The notes: a model not told the origin generated them from the letters alone. 64,000 bases of DNA from Branchiostoma floridae (GCF_000003815.2 NW_023365701.1:147782-211781), one strand, 5' to 3'; positions 32,158 through 44,100 are shown, numbered from the stretch's first letter. Numbers and translations: made by a program.

Positions 32158-32660
32158 GCAAGTGTAATCCAAAATTCAACTGTTTGTGTATGAAAGGGCT
32201 GTCTTGGTTGTGGTTAATTCTGTAACAGCCTGTTTGAAAATCCTACAATGAAATTCGTATGATGATCTATAACGAATGTAATCCAAAATTCAGCTGTTTA
32301 TGTATGAAAAGGGCTGTCTTAGACTGTGGTTGTCACAGGTTTGTTCTGTTACAGCCTGTTTGAAAATTCTCAATGAAATTTGTATGATGCAGATACAGAG
32401 AAGGTGTTGACACGGTTTCTAAAGATAAACTGTTTCCCTAAAAGGTTCAGTAAACATAAACACTATCATATTTGTCTTACACTAAGTTACAGTTGCTGTT
32501 CAATCAACAACTGAAGTTATTCTTGTTGTTACTCTGTTGCAAAATTGAGCTTTCTTGTTACGGGGAAAGCTGTCTTTTTGATCCTTGGTTGGTTTTTGGT
32601 TTTGTAACATCCTTCTTGAAAATTGTATGATGAAATTCACCTTGCAAAGAGCAATAAAGG
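32158..32660 (+). repeat. Tandem repeat in MYPT intron 7 (about 125-bp units)
   Basis: Units containing GTAATCCAAAATTCA, GGGCTGTCTT, TTCTGTAACAGCCTGTTTGA and ATGAAATTCGTATGATG occur at about 32158-32280 and 32281-32400. A diverged one is at 32530-32660. Confidence 0.75.
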
Positions 32661-33179
32661 TGACACATTTTTCAAACTGGCAATGAATGTCCTACAGTTT
32701 CAAAACTGGTCATGTTGATAAGCCCTTTTTTCCTATTTGGTCATTTAGTCCTTTTTCTACGTGAGTCAAGGTTGTCTCAAACATGGTGACATGAGAAAAT
32801 ATTTGTTTTAGTATTTAACCTGTAGCCACATGATGAAGTGGCCTTCAGTATATAGTATTTTTAACCTAATTGAAGACTTTTATTTGTGATGAGACGGTGG
32901 AAGAAGACTACAGGAGGATGCTGGGTAGGTCAAAGGTGAAAGTAGATGGCACAGGTAGGAGTGACCTGAGGTCATGGGACTGTACCATTGTTTGAAGGAG
33001 GACAGTTCCAATTGTGCAAAGATGTATCAACCAAAGAGGTTTTATGTAGTGTTTCAGTTGAAGCTACCACAGGTGACCTTCAGAAAACAGCAGTGGCTGA
33101 AGTTTGTAGATGTAGGGTAGAATTCTCCTGGAGGTTGACAGACAAACAGAATGAAACTTTTTGAAAAACAAATCCATTT

Positions 33180-33760
33180 GTAACTTTATACAGTGCTCTT
33201 GTTCTGTCTGTGCTCTGAGTAGACAAACAAAAAGAATCTGGAAATCAGATTTCTAAGTTTCCATCTAGACAACTTTGCTAGATAGGAAAGCATACCCTTC
33301 TGTCTTTTCATAGAAATATGATGCTTAACTGCCCTGGGTAAGAAACCTGAACAGACACACAAACAAACAAACAAACAAACATAAAAATGCCTTTTGACGG
33401 ACAAATATACAGATCTCCTGTCTTAGGAAATAGGATGGTTATATATTTCAGCTGATTAGAAAGGTACCCCCTTCTCGCTTACCAAAAAAAAAAGACAAAA
33501 ATGCCTTTTGAAAGACCAGCAGATCTCCTGTCTTAGAAAATAAGGTGGTTTACTTAGATGTCTAAGCTGGATAGAAAAGAATGGCTTCCCTCTGCTGTAT
33601 TTCTGTCCTGTGTACTATGATGCCCTGAGTAGAACTTAAACAGACAGACAAACAGAAGAATGCTGTCTGAAAGACAATAAGATGGCTACGATAGATATCT
33701 CAGCAGGTAGAATGGCTTCCCTCTGCTGTATTTCTGTCCTGCGTGTGCACACAGTCATCT
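33180..33760 (+). repeat. Degenerate tandem repeat in MYPT intron 7
   Basis: Recurring blocks (CTGTATTTCTGTCCTG, TGCCCTGAGTAGAA, ACAGACAAACA, AATGGCTTCCCTCTGCTG), three to four diverged units before exon 8. An AAAC simple repeat is at 33361-33380. Confidence 0.65.
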
Positions 33761-33798
33761 CTCCGCTGGCACTGACCTTACCTTGACTGTTGTTTCAG

Positions 33799-33858
33799 CA
33801 TGGGCTCGCAGTCAGCCCCTTTCTCTTCTTACAATGGGCCCGCCGACCCGGAGCTGAG
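33799..33858 (+). CDS. PPP1R12A: MYPT exon 8 (short linker exon)
   Basis: Residues 320-340: MGSQSAPFSSYNGPADPEL. The acceptor is TGTTTCAG|CATGGG and the donor CTGAG|GTAACG; phase 2 at both ends, 60 nt, so it could be skipped without a frameshift. Conservation is low, so the evidence is frame and splice sites. Confidence 0.7.
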
Positions 33859-35537
33859 GTAACGTGGCCAGTTGTAGGGCTAGCCGGTGTCCACGTCCGA
33901 TCCAACATTTCTGTCTAGAAACTGTAGAGTACAAGCACTGCAGCTGCAACGACCACAAAAAAACTAATACTGCCCGCATATAAGCATGGGAGTTCATTCT
34001 GTGTTGGTAGTTAACACAGCACAGTGTTAAAACTTTGTTCCAACTTGAAAAGACAAGTTTGTCAAATTCTTTACTTTCTTACAGCAGTCTAGGAATCAGT
34101 GCTAAATTCTTACTGATTTCTAGTGTAACATGATCCAGTTGATTGGTGGCTTGAAATTTGAGAAAGAAGGCAGCAGTTGGACTGTCAAACATTCAATGCT
34201 CTGATTTTTTTGTGTTGGAAAAAAGTTCATTTTGTTAACTACCAAGAACACAGATGGACTATCTTCTTTGGTAGTTCCCCAGTTATTGGTAGTGAATTCG
34301 CTTCAGTCTTTTTATTCAAGGTTTGGATTAACTTGACAGACAAGTCGTTCCTAATCTTGACATGTTAAAAGTCTTATCTGACGGAATTGATTTTGCTTTG
34401 AATGCATGCAACATTCAAAGCTGTATCTACACAGGCTTCTTCAAAAATTACTCAGCTTGCAAATGAAAGAAGCATGCCAGTCATATCCAATTTTCTAGAA
34501 ACGGTTTTGATTTATAAAACGAGATGTAGAATAAGAATCTATTACTAAGTCCACAATTGTACGACCTTTTTGAACCTTTCATTGTTCAAACTCATTTCAG
34601 AATTTTTGGATTTTTTAGTCAGTCAGATGTGAGAACGGTTTTGTGTGACCCAGCCTAGCATGGCTTCTTTTAAACAGAACCCAACAAAATTCGTTGTTGG
34701 TAAACTAACTACCCCCCCCCCCCCCCATATAATGGCTGGTTAAAAATATAGATAGCTTTAGACTCAACAATTTTTGTTTGAAATGCTTTGGCTTGATGCA
34801 ATATTATGCATGCGCATGCCTGAATTTATTTATCAAAACAACAACTTTCTTGTACAAAACCTTGGAAAGAACAAACAAGCCCTCTTGTAGATGTAATTAT
34901 CTTGACTGTATATCTTGTGGAAAGCGTAACTAGTGCAGATTTTTTTTTGCTTCGTCTCAAGCGCATAGACAATTTTTTTTATTTTAATTTTTATAGTAGT
35001 GGCTCTGTCTGCAGCTGCAGTGCATTGTTGTAAACCTCGTTTAACGTGACGTCCTCAGTGTCCAGAACTAGTCCTTAGGTTGTGACTAAAATTCTGTCAA
35101 CAACAACAACAACAACAACAAAAGCTTACCATAGACGATCCGCTCATGACTTCATAACAGTGGGTCTCATGGGCCAGTCATCTCAGCTCATATCTGACTC
35201 TCCTCTGTGTTAAACTTCCATGCCAGAAAAAAAACAACCATCCTCTGAGCCAGGCTTGTAGCTAGTATATAAAGCTGTTCTGGTTTGAATTGTGCATGTG
35301 CAGCAAGATGCATTTAAGGTTACCGTAATAAATGTCAAAGTTCAATGCCCCTGAGAAGTAAACAAATCAAGTGTGAACATGAAGCAAGCAATACTTTAAG
35401 CAAGAATTGTGTACAAGTTAGGGGCCTTTACCTTTGACATATTACCTACAATGCATCTCCCTGCATATGTGATGAACTGCCTAAGGTAAATGGCATACAG
35501 CTTATTCTTCTGGTGGCATTTGTTTCCAAGAAGGTTA

Positions 35538-35700
35538 CCAGCCAATCACGTCGCCTCTTCAGCGAAAGAAGCAACTTGATTGGCTGCTTGCATGACTCAG
35601 GAACCATAGTTAATACCAGCCAATCACATTACTTCTTGACCAAAAGAGGCTCTATTATTGGCTGGTAGCCTAACTTGGAGTATCGGATTGGCTGATAGCT
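35538..35700. repeat. Paired hairpin units with five CCAAT boxes
   Basis: ACCAGCCAATCAC at 35538 and 35616, and ATTGGCT at about 35579, 35657 and 35686, form two adjacent inverted-repeat units. The CCAAT core (NF-Y type) is present five times in 160 bp. It could be a foldback repeat or a regulatory cluster. Confidence 0.5.
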
Positions 35701-36132
35701 CACTGCTAATAGCACTAAAAAAAACTGGAAGGACACAAAATAGTCTGGGCTATTCTTTGTATATTTCCTAGTACAAGCTACATCCCTGGCAGACGAGAAT
35801 GGAAAATCTAAATCTGCATGCTCGCCTGACTGTGTAGATACAATAGACACTCTTAGTACAGACTTCCAGCTGCGTTTTCACAGGTTGGACTGACTGTTAC
35901 AGGCACTAGTTCTCATCCTCGCCTCTTTGTAGAGCCATAGCCATAGTCCACTCAGCTCATTTCTTGTGGATTTCCTCTGCAAAGTCACAGTAGTTCGTTC
36001 TGTGCATTTACCCTACTGACCACATACATACAAGAGTTGTTTTCATAATGCATTGAACTTGTATGTACACATTATGTATGTTCACAACATGGCCAGGTAA
36101 GGTTTTGAGGCGTAAAATTTATGTATAATATA

Positions 36133-36581
36133 CAGTCAAATCTGCCCAAGAAGACCACCCAGGGGACCAATAAAACTTGGTCTATGTGGACAAACATTTG
36201 TAGAAAGGACTTTTAAGCATACATGTAATGCTTGTGTCATATTGGAAAAATTAGCTATGGGTCTACCAAGGAAGATGTGAAGTCGCGTGGCGCAGCGGCG
36301 GCATTTGTGCCTCGTGACCGAGAGGTTGCGGGTTCGAATCCGACTGCGTGTCACCGATCTTGTGCCCTTGTTGAACACACACCACTACCAGTGGACTAGC
36401 CCCCTGCTGTAGTGATGCGTTGTGTGTGGCCCATGGCTAATGAAACAGAGATGGGCACCGCCCTATGCGCCAGAGATGGGCACCGCCCTTGGCGCGGGAA
36501 GGGTTTAACTTTAACTACCAAGGAAGTGGTTGCATTGATGGTCCTTATGTACAGGTGGTCACTTGGACAGGTTTGATGGTG
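36133..36581. mobile_element. Mariner-like miniature element carrying a nested SINE
   Basis: Left end TA|CAGTCAAATCTGCCC, right end GGACAGGTTTGATGGTG|TA. Internal ACCACCCAGG and GGTGGTCACTTGG blocks are in inverted arrangement. It is interrupted by the SINE at 36275-36514. Confidence 0.75.
36275..36514 (+). mobile_element. tRNA-derived SINE inserted into a mariner-like element
   Basis: The head carries TGGCGCAGCGG (36288-36298) and a canonical B box GGTTCGAATCC (36331-36341). The body is shared with the other two copies and the tail ends TTTAACTTTAA. A 12-bp duplication CTACCAAGGAAG flanks it (36263-36274, 36515-36526). It sits inside the mariner-like element 36133-36581. Confidence 0.88.
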
Positions 36582-37134
36582 TAAACTTAACATTTTGCAA
36601 AATGTGATTATTTTGTTTATGTACAGGTGTAACTCTTGCAGCTGCTATTAATGTCTCTCTTTGGCCAAATAACTGAGCTTTTTGTAATGATTCTAGAAGG
36701 GTGATTTGAGAAGATGTCACAATTGTTCATACTATATTTACAAGATCTCTCTGCATTTCTTAAGCTACATGTTGTTAACGTTTTTGTCACCATTATATTC
36801 TATAGCCTACATGCTAATGATTCTGTATTGCAACATTCACTTTTTAGTAAAGTGTTAGATAAGACATCATTGGAAATTAACTACATGCAGTATGAATAAT
36901 TTTTTGGCTAGGCCTCAGGGGCAGATCCTTTTTCCTATATAATGTAGCATTAAGGTTTCAGACAACTGTGCCAGGAGATTTGAAATACAAATTGAAGTCA
37001 AATAACTAAAAACTAAAACTCTGAAAAAACTCTTTTTCATAGCAACGTTTGAGACTGGGTCACAGAACTGTGTTGAGGTGAGAAACACAAATTGAAGTCA
37101 AACGACTAAAACGTCTGGGAAAATTATTTTCCAG

Positions 37135-37307
37135 GACCTCGGTGTCCAGGATAAGCCTGAAGGACAAGACATCCTTCATGCAAGACATCTCGGAGGAGCG
37201 GCGGACGCTCGAGTCCAGCATCTTAAAGAAAAACAAGAAGCAGGCTTCGAGCTCGGAGGAGTCTTCCAGCGAGGAGTCCTCGGAAGAAACCAATAGTGAG
37301 GATGAAG
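37135..37307 (+). CDS. PPP1R12A: MYPT exon 9 (acidic linker)
   Basis: Residues 340-398: SVSRISLKDKTSFMQDISEE, then a Ser/Glu-rich run (SSSEESSSEESSEETNSEDE) like the acidic cluster of vertebrate MYPT1. The acceptor is TTTTCCAG|GACCTC and the donor GAAG|GTAGTG, phase 1. A minisatellite starts at the donor. Confidence 0.9.
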
Positions 37308-37570
37308 GTAGTGCATGGTAGTGTGTGGAAAAAAAATACTGTAAATGCAAAAACTTTCGCGGTAGTTTAATGTTCGTGATTTTCACGGTGGCCGCTTCAC
37401 CGCGAACTTAAAACCACTGCATGGTAGTGTGTGGAAACAAAACAAGTAGTGCATGGTAGTGTGTGGAAACAAAATAAGTAGAGTACATGGTAGTGTGTGG
37501 AAACAAAACAAGTACACTGTAGTACATGGTAGTGTGTGGAAACAAAACAAGTAATGCATGGTAGTGTTGT
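37308..37570 (+). repeat. Minisatellite starting at the MYPT exon 9 donor
   Basis: The intron begins GTAGTGCATGGTAGTGTGTGG, and this block (with AAACAAAACAAGTA) recurs four more times to about 37567, and once more weakly near 37830. Unit about 30-40 bp. Confidence 0.8.
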
Positions 37571-38228
37571 ACCTTGTAGGTTTCTCAAATAGACTCAGTC
37601 GTAGACATTCAGGTGCTGCTCTAGACATCTAATCTGAGGTAGGGTTAGTAATGTTCAGAGGAGTCTGTGGCATGTGCTTAGTGCTCGCGATGGTCGGGCA
37701 AAGAGGAAGAGAGAGTCCGGTGTTCTCTTACTTTAGGTCTTGACCACTTAATATTTAGATGTTGCCTGGGCCATGCACATTTGAGTGGAGGGGTGTTTTC
37801 TAACTATCAATTGTACGGATATTACAACAGGTAGTGTGTGGAAAATAGTGTAAATCGTGAAAATTCACAGAGGTATTCAGCGTTGGACCAGTCCAATAGT
37901 CCGATTGTCCTGGGCAAGTGAAAGTGCTGATCGGGGCAAGGAAGATTTTTCCATGAGTGAGATTTTGATCTACATGCTACTTTTTGCAGTCATGGCATCA
38001 AGCATTGAACAACTGCAGAAAAATAGAGGCAATAATAATTCTATTGCTGGAAGTAAAAACTTTGTTGCACACAAGATAATAATTTAAAACAAATCTCTTT
38101 TGTCATATTATCTATACAATTATCATATTTTGCTGGAAGAGAGTTTCCAAAATGCCTGTCAACGTATCTTAACACTTTGCTTCCAGTATTGAATCTCTTT
38201 ATTTACTTGTTTGTTTGTGTGTTTGCAG

Positions 38229-38299
38229 GAGTGGATAAGGAACGAAGGCAGGGAGGAGGAGTGACTCTAACCCGCATCACCCCTGCCGACACAAACCAG
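38229..38299 (+). CDS. PPP1R12A: MYPT exon 10
   Basis: Residues 398-421: GVDKERRQGGGVTLTRITPA then DTNQ. The acceptor is GTTTGCAG|GAGTGG and the donor AACCAG|GTACGT, phase 0. Confidence 0.85.
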
Positions 38300-38957
38300 G
38301 TACGTCATTGGACACCTATAGTAAGGCCAAGGGGCCTTAGGTAAAACCAGGTCAGGTATATATGAAGTTAATGATTAATGTATATAATTATATATATGTT
38401 GAATAAAGTGCAAGACTTTATTTTTCAGTCACCAGGTACCCTTTAGATGCAGTACTGTAGGTACTAATAGTAACAGTAAAACATCACGTAACATTTCAAT
38501 CTCTGGATATGAAATGTACTATAACTGCTTTAAAGGTTGAGATTCACCCCATTTTGTTATATTATAAAAACTTTGACTATGATGTTTTAAAGGTACACAA
38601 ACTTAGGGTGATTTTCTCATCGATATCTTCACACAGTACAGTAAGTTGGTTAAACCATATGGCATTGGTTAACAATGTTTGGGTGTGAAGACATGGAAAA
38701 TAACAAAGCATGTGAAAGACCTTTGACAGTTTTCTTTGCTATGTTCATTTTGAAAGCATCTTGATACCTACATTGTAGGCTGGCATGATGGGAGAAATAT
38801 CCACGTCAAGCATAATATAAGGAAACTAGACTTCTGTGAAGAAACAAAATGCTATCATCACACATTGGATGTGCAACCACTTTGACATTGCATGAAGTGT
38901 AACAATAATATATACTAGTATGTTTAGTGATGGCATGTAATCTAGTATACTACATTG

Positions 38958-39321
38958 CAGGGCTCTAGCCAGCGTCCGTTTTTCCGTCAATTGACGGAAA
39001 TTTGCTGCGTCTGACGGAAAAATTTAAAAACCAATACGTCAACCTTGGCGGACAAAAATCCTTGGTGGAGGCTACAGGCGGCTTGGGGACGCCGTCCACG
39101 GCCGTAAAAGCCACACACTGTTTGTTTTGCTATTGTTGTGCGTGTTGACAATGTGTGTCGGCGCTCTTTCGCATACGATAATCTCATTAAAAACCCGTTT
39201 TTCAAGGTATCAATGGCAACATTTACTACATTGTAGTGTCATAGGGAAAATGGATTTTCACGGTTTTCACGACGATTGGAATTCGCTGACGAAAAAAAAA
39301 TTCGATCTGGCTAGAGCCCTG
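38958..39321. mobile_element. Non-autonomous hAT-like element, family A copy 3
   Basis: Same termini. The flanks CTACATTG and CTACATGG match at 7 of 8 bases, so the duplication has decayed slightly or the insertion is older. Length 364 bp, in MYPT intron 10, ending 75 bp before exon 11. Confidence 0.85.
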
Positions 39322-39396
39322 CTACATGGTATGATATGCATGTTTGTGTTTGCCGCTAACGTTCCATAACCCATTCTGCATGGTATCACCCCTCAG

Positions 39397-39672
39397 CACG
39401 GGCCCACAACAACCCCCACAGCGGCTCTCACACATAAACCGTCAGACACAGACGCGACGGCCACCGCTGCCGCCGCCTCGCGAAAGGTCCTGGACGACAA
39501 AGCGCCGACCAGTTGGCGCGCCGGCTTGAGAAAAACGGGCAGCTCGAGCGCAGTGCCCGAAACTAACAACGGCGAATCCAAAGACAAATTACAAAGATCG
39601 CCCTCCACTCCCAGTATATTCTATAAACCCTGGGAGGAGAGATTGAAGGAAAGAGAGAAGGATAAAGAGAGG
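39397..39672 (+). CDS. PPP1R12A: MYPT exon 11 (conserved SWRAGLRKTG block)
   Basis: Residues 422-513. A Thr/Ala-rich start, then APTSWRAGLRKTGSSSAV (matches the family TWRLGLRKTGS), then SPSTPSIFYKPWEERLKERE. The acceptor is CCCCTCAG|CACGGG and the donor GAGAGG|GTAAGA. At 276 nt it is the longest exon, with raised G+C. Confidence 0.92.
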
Positions 39673-40499
39673 GTAAGACCGTACGGCTGTGACGTGAGCT
39701 GTGACTGTCCGTCTTACTTTCCTTTCTGGTGTCCTCCTCTGTTTCTTCTGTTTGTTATGTATACCCTGTGAACTGCATTTAAGCAAAGCACAACTGTCCA
39801 GTTTTGTACAGTAAGTACATGCTGCGTAAGACTGGACCATTCAAGGTTTGATGATTGAGGATTGACCCCTATTCTTTCTTTCTCTCCGTTGCGTTGACTT
39901 CTTCTGTTCCAGTGCTCTGTACTCTGATTTATCTGTGAACTGTCATTTGAACAGCCTAATGTGTTTACTTTTAAACTACTTTTCTGTTTTGTTACAGCTA
40001 CCTGTGTCTTATACTCGTTGTTGAAATGATTGTATTCTATGTAAAAAGAATGTCAGTGTGGTTTAGAATGTCGCTGTGTCAGAATTGTTTTAGAAGTCAT
40101 TTTTTTTAGCTGTAAGCTTAAACGTTATATTTGTCATCTGGCAAACGAAATGGCCTATATTCTGCTGGTAGAGATCCAAGTTGGAGTCTCTGTTGACAGA
40201 GATGTAATCGGGATTATAGGAATGTATTAGGTTGGTCTGCCATTTGTAAATTCTCAGTTTCATGTCAATCTACAGTGACATGAATCAAAATTGAAAAGTT
40301 TGGACTCTCTTTCAAGCAAACGTGTACAAATTTGTACATTCCAATCTGGATTCTCTTTGGATGTCTGAATCGTTGACTTTGCCAGATTGAAATCTGTACC
40401 AACATAGTTATGGTGTATATTGGAAGGATGTCACTCTGATGAAGTTTTATATGTATTACGTAGTAATTATAACCCTGTGAATATTTTTTCCCCTCCCAG

Positions 40500-40576
40500 G
40501 AAAGGAAAGAGAGTCGTGAGGACAGATTGCGCCGCTTGGGCATCATGCCGCCGGAAACAAAGGACAACAAGGACAA
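40500..40576 (+). CDS. PPP1R12A: MYPT exon 12 (duplicate-type exon a)
   Basis: Residues 514-539: ERKESREDRLRRLGIMPPET then KDNKD. The acceptor is CCTCCCAG|GAAAGG and the donor GACAA|GTGAGT. It is paralogous to exon 13 next to it. Confidence 0.9.
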
Positions 40577-41158
40577 GTGAGTTAAACAAACAAGCTTCTT
40601 CATAGCAAAATCAGCTTCTTTTAACATCTGAAATCCAAAAAACTGATTTCTACAATAGCCCTCTTCTTCTTGTGATGTCAGTTTGTATATAGAACATGCG
40701 AAAAAGTTCTAATTGCAAGGCATGATGGGATTGTCTTGGAGAAAACAAAATGGCTGACTCAAAATGGCCACCCAAAATTACTTGTACTTTACACTGTTGA
40801 CTTCATTGGTTTATTTATTTATTTATCAAGATTCTCTAAAATACAGTGGAAGGTATGGCGAAGCAGGTGTTTCTTGTTAGAAGACGCCTTTTTTTATGGC
40901 CGCCATACCTGATTGAAATGGAATTTTTTTATATTGTTTTCTTATATGCCAATCTGAGAGTCACTTTGCATTTCTATAATACATCCATAACATAACAAGA
41001 AGAGAGGGTTATTTGTTTTAATTTGTATATAATTGTTAAGAGCATGCCAGAGTGGTTGTAGTTTTTTCTATTTCCTCCCTTTTTTTGAAGTAGAAGTTAG
41101 TAGTTTGTAGTGGGCCCGTGTGGTCATGGCTGTGTCTGTGTGTCTATCCGTGTGTCAG

Positions 41159-41236
41159 GACCGAGAGTCGGGAGGACAGATTGCGTCGCCTGGGAATTTT
41201 ACCTCCTGCTGACAATAAAGACAAAGACAAAGACAA
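41159..41236 (+). CDS. PPP1R12A: MYPT exon 13 (duplicate-type exon b, symmetric cassette)
   Basis: Residues 539-565: TESREDRLRRLGILPPADNK then DKDKD. It shares ESREDRLRRLGI with exon 12 and is 78 nt with phase 2 at both ends, so it is skippable in frame. The acceptor is GTGTGTCAG|GACCGA and the donor GACAA|GTAGGT. Confidence 0.9.
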
Positions 41237-42107
41237 GTAGGTGAAATATACATGTAGACTGTTTTGAAGAAAAAAAATGTTCAAAATAACTGTTTTCTAT
41301 AACATTTTCTCATTCAAGCTAATGCTGAAATTGCAGCTGTAAAATGTACTAATTTGTAAGATGTAATTTCATCCAAGTCATATTTTCCATTTCACCTAAC
41401 ACATTGAGGTAGGTACATTCCAAATAACCTTTTTTGTAACATTTCACTCATGCTAAAATTGCATGTAAAATCATAACATGTAAAATCTTACATTTCGTCT
41501 AAATCATACAATGTATTTCCCTGGCCGTAAAGAACAATACAGGTCATGACGGTAACATCATTTTCAAGTAAAGATACTAAATCTTTTTTTCCTTTCACCA
41601 AGTGTCAAGACATCATGATAATACTTTTTCTAACCATGTTAGCTGTCATAAGTCATTAGACTTCATAACTTGTTTAATAACCTTTATTCCTGGGACTTAC
41701 ATTTCAATAGTTTCATCAGTTCAAAATTCTACTGGACATTGACTATATACATATATTTAAGGGGTTGTTATTGGCAACACCACTGGGGTGAATCCATTTA
41801 TCTTGTTCATTTCTTTCACTTCACATTTGTCTAAGAAGTTGTCAATCTTAACATTGTCTAATATTGAAGGAACTAGCATTCCATTCTTCATGATATAAGT
41901 TGGTTGTATTGGAACAAAACTTCATCTATACATGTAACATCGTTGATAGAGAAAAAATATTGACCAAGAAAGAAGTTGGGAGGTTTGTATACCCCTACGG
42001 AGGTATGCTAGCATGTATTGCCATAACCGGACCATTATTTGGAAAGTGTCTTGTGAAATGCAATGTCGTGTATAGACAGATTTACAGTTACAATGTTATG
42101 ATTTGAC

Positions 42108-42200
42108 TTTGTGCCCATGTTTTTAACTATGAGTAATGCCCATGATTTGACTATATGCCCATGTTGTGACCAAGTGCCCATGATATGCCTATGTACCCTG
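42108..42200 (+). repeat. Short TGCCCATG minisatellite in MYPT intron 13
   Basis: Four to five imperfect units of about 23 bp built on GTGCCCATGTTTTGACTAT. Confidence 0.6.
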
Positions 42201-42416
42201 CTAGTTGTGAAATGCATTTGTTAATGTCTAGGAATGAATATCCTTGCCTTGGAGACCAAATCCTCTGCAGTATAGAATCCCCTAAATTACCTGCTTGTTC
42301 TTAATACTTGATGACTTGTCATTATGCACTTTCTTTCCTTTAGTTTACCTGGATACGTAATTATGTTATTTCTGCATGCGTTTGAACCCAATGGCTCTGT
42401 TGTTTGTGCATGGCAG

Positions 42417-42575
42417 TACCGCAAATACCGACACGGCAGGCACGAGTTTATATATGAGACGAAAGGGCGGGAGCGAATCCGAGACCGCGGTGGCCCGTAC
42501 GGGTTCCTCGCTAACCGTAACCCAATCAACAGCTCCCTCTACTGTCACAACTACCACCTCTACGTCTAATAGAAG
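42417..42575 (+). CDS. PPP1R12A: MYPT exon 14 (Ser/Thr-rich)
   Basis: Residues 565-618: GTSLYMRRKGGSESETAVAR followed by a Ser/Thr-rich stretch ending TTTSTSNR, as in the corresponding MYPT region. 159 nt, phase 2 at both ends. The acceptor is GCATGGCAG|TACCGC and the donor AGAAG|GTGAGA. Confidence 0.88.
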
Positions 42576-43189
42576 GTGAGAAACTCACAGACAGACAGAC
42601 AGACCGCTCACAGACAGACAGACCACCAGCAAGGGTGCTGCTGCTAATGTTATAACTACTGTACAGTACTGTAGAAATGTTAGTAATAAAGGTAGAGCCA
42701 TGCAAACCATTTACTAAAGGCTGACCACTTACAAGTGTTCTTAAGCTGTGATAAATGTAAATGAGGCCACAGCAAGTAGATATTATGGGTGACGTCCTCT
42801 GCAGACTCTAAAACTAATTAAGGCGAGAGTAAAAAAAAAGATAGGAAAAAAGCAAGATGACAAATTTTCAAAAGAGAGACTGTCTTGCAAAAAATGTGGT
42901 ATCACAACAAGTCTTTTATTCCAGTATTAAGATTAAGTGACAAATGTGGTAGCCTACTGTCATGTTGACCACTGCTACTACAAAACAAAACTTGTCAAAA
43001 TCAGGCAAAAATCAATGCTAAATTAAATGAGGATGTCATCTATAATACAGTGTTCTTCCTGTGGCATAATGATTATTACATATTAAGAGTAACACTGCTG
43101 CTAGAAGTGTATAGAGAGAACATGTGGTTGTGGATGGAGGGTTGCTTTGTTGTGTATCGTACGTGACGGCACGTCGTGTGTTCCATTAG

Positions 43190-43280
43190 GTCGTATCTGG
43201 CCCCTCAGAGAGACGAGGAATCGGAGACCCAGAGGAAAGCTCGCTCACGAAGGGCGAGAGAGACGCGGAGATCCACGCAG
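43190..43280 (+). CDS. PPP1R12A: MYPT exon 15 (first ROCK inhibitory site)
   Basis: Residues 618-648: RSYLAPQRDEESETQRKARS then RRARETRRSTQ. With exon 16 it forms RRSTQGVTMDDLEAAEKTI, the hallmark of the vertebrate inhibitory phosphosite (Thr696 in MYPT1); here it is Thr 647. The donor is ACGCAG|GTACGT. Confidence 0.95.
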
Positions 43281-43570
43281 GTACGTTCACTTTACCTTAA
43301 GGATGTTAAAGAAGTTCCGAAAATAATTTCATCAGATTGGTAGATCGTAGGACATAAGAGTTTTCTTTTCTACAATCAAAAGCGCAAAAGTGTCAGCTAC
43401 ATCGGCTACATAAGGGGTGAAAAGCAGAACTCCAGTTAGAAGCTCTGAGGAAGATGCCTGAAGATGGGTAATGTCAGCAGGTGAGAAAAACTGGTTGTTT
43501 AAAAGAAAACTCTTATGTCCTGTTAAAGTAGTTGTTTATCTTAATGAAAAAAATTTTTCTATGTTTGAGT

Positions 43571-43745
43571 AGTCAAAACTGCCCAAGAAGACCACTCAAG
43601 GGATCGATAAAACCTGGTCTATTTAGACAGGTGATCACTATAGACAGTTATTAATACTTGTTGCAATGGGAGAAATTGTCAATAGTGGTCATTTCAGCCA
43701 GGTGGTCCTTTTGTAGAAGTACAATCGTTCAGGTATGATTGCACA
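43571..43745. mobile_element. Mariner-like miniature element relic in MYPT intron 15
   Basis: It starts AGTCAAAACTGCCCAAGAAG and contains GACCACTCAAGG, GGTGATCACTATAGACAG and GCCAGGTGGTCC. The right end is degraded (CAGGTATGATTGCA). Confidence 0.6.
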
Positions 43746-44100
43746 TCTACTAGTAGGTATACTGGATATTTCTGCTTGTCATTTGGTTAATGGTCTACTT
43801 TTCAACTTTGTGGACTGGGCACATTTGAAAGATAAGTTTTGGAAGGGGAAATGTTGTGCATTTGCTGGCAAATATCTCTTTTTCAAAATCAAATTCCAAG
43901 ACTTTGTGGTTTGACCTTCACGCAGGCCATAACCATGAATGACCTTGAGGTTTGGTTATGGTCTTCTTTTCAAAATCGTGGACCAGGCACATTTTGGAGG
44001 CAAGTTTTAGTAAAATGGGAGGGAATATTTTTGTGCGTTTGCTTGCAAGTGTCCAGTTTCAAGATGGAATTCCAAGACTTGGTGTTTGACCTTGACACAG

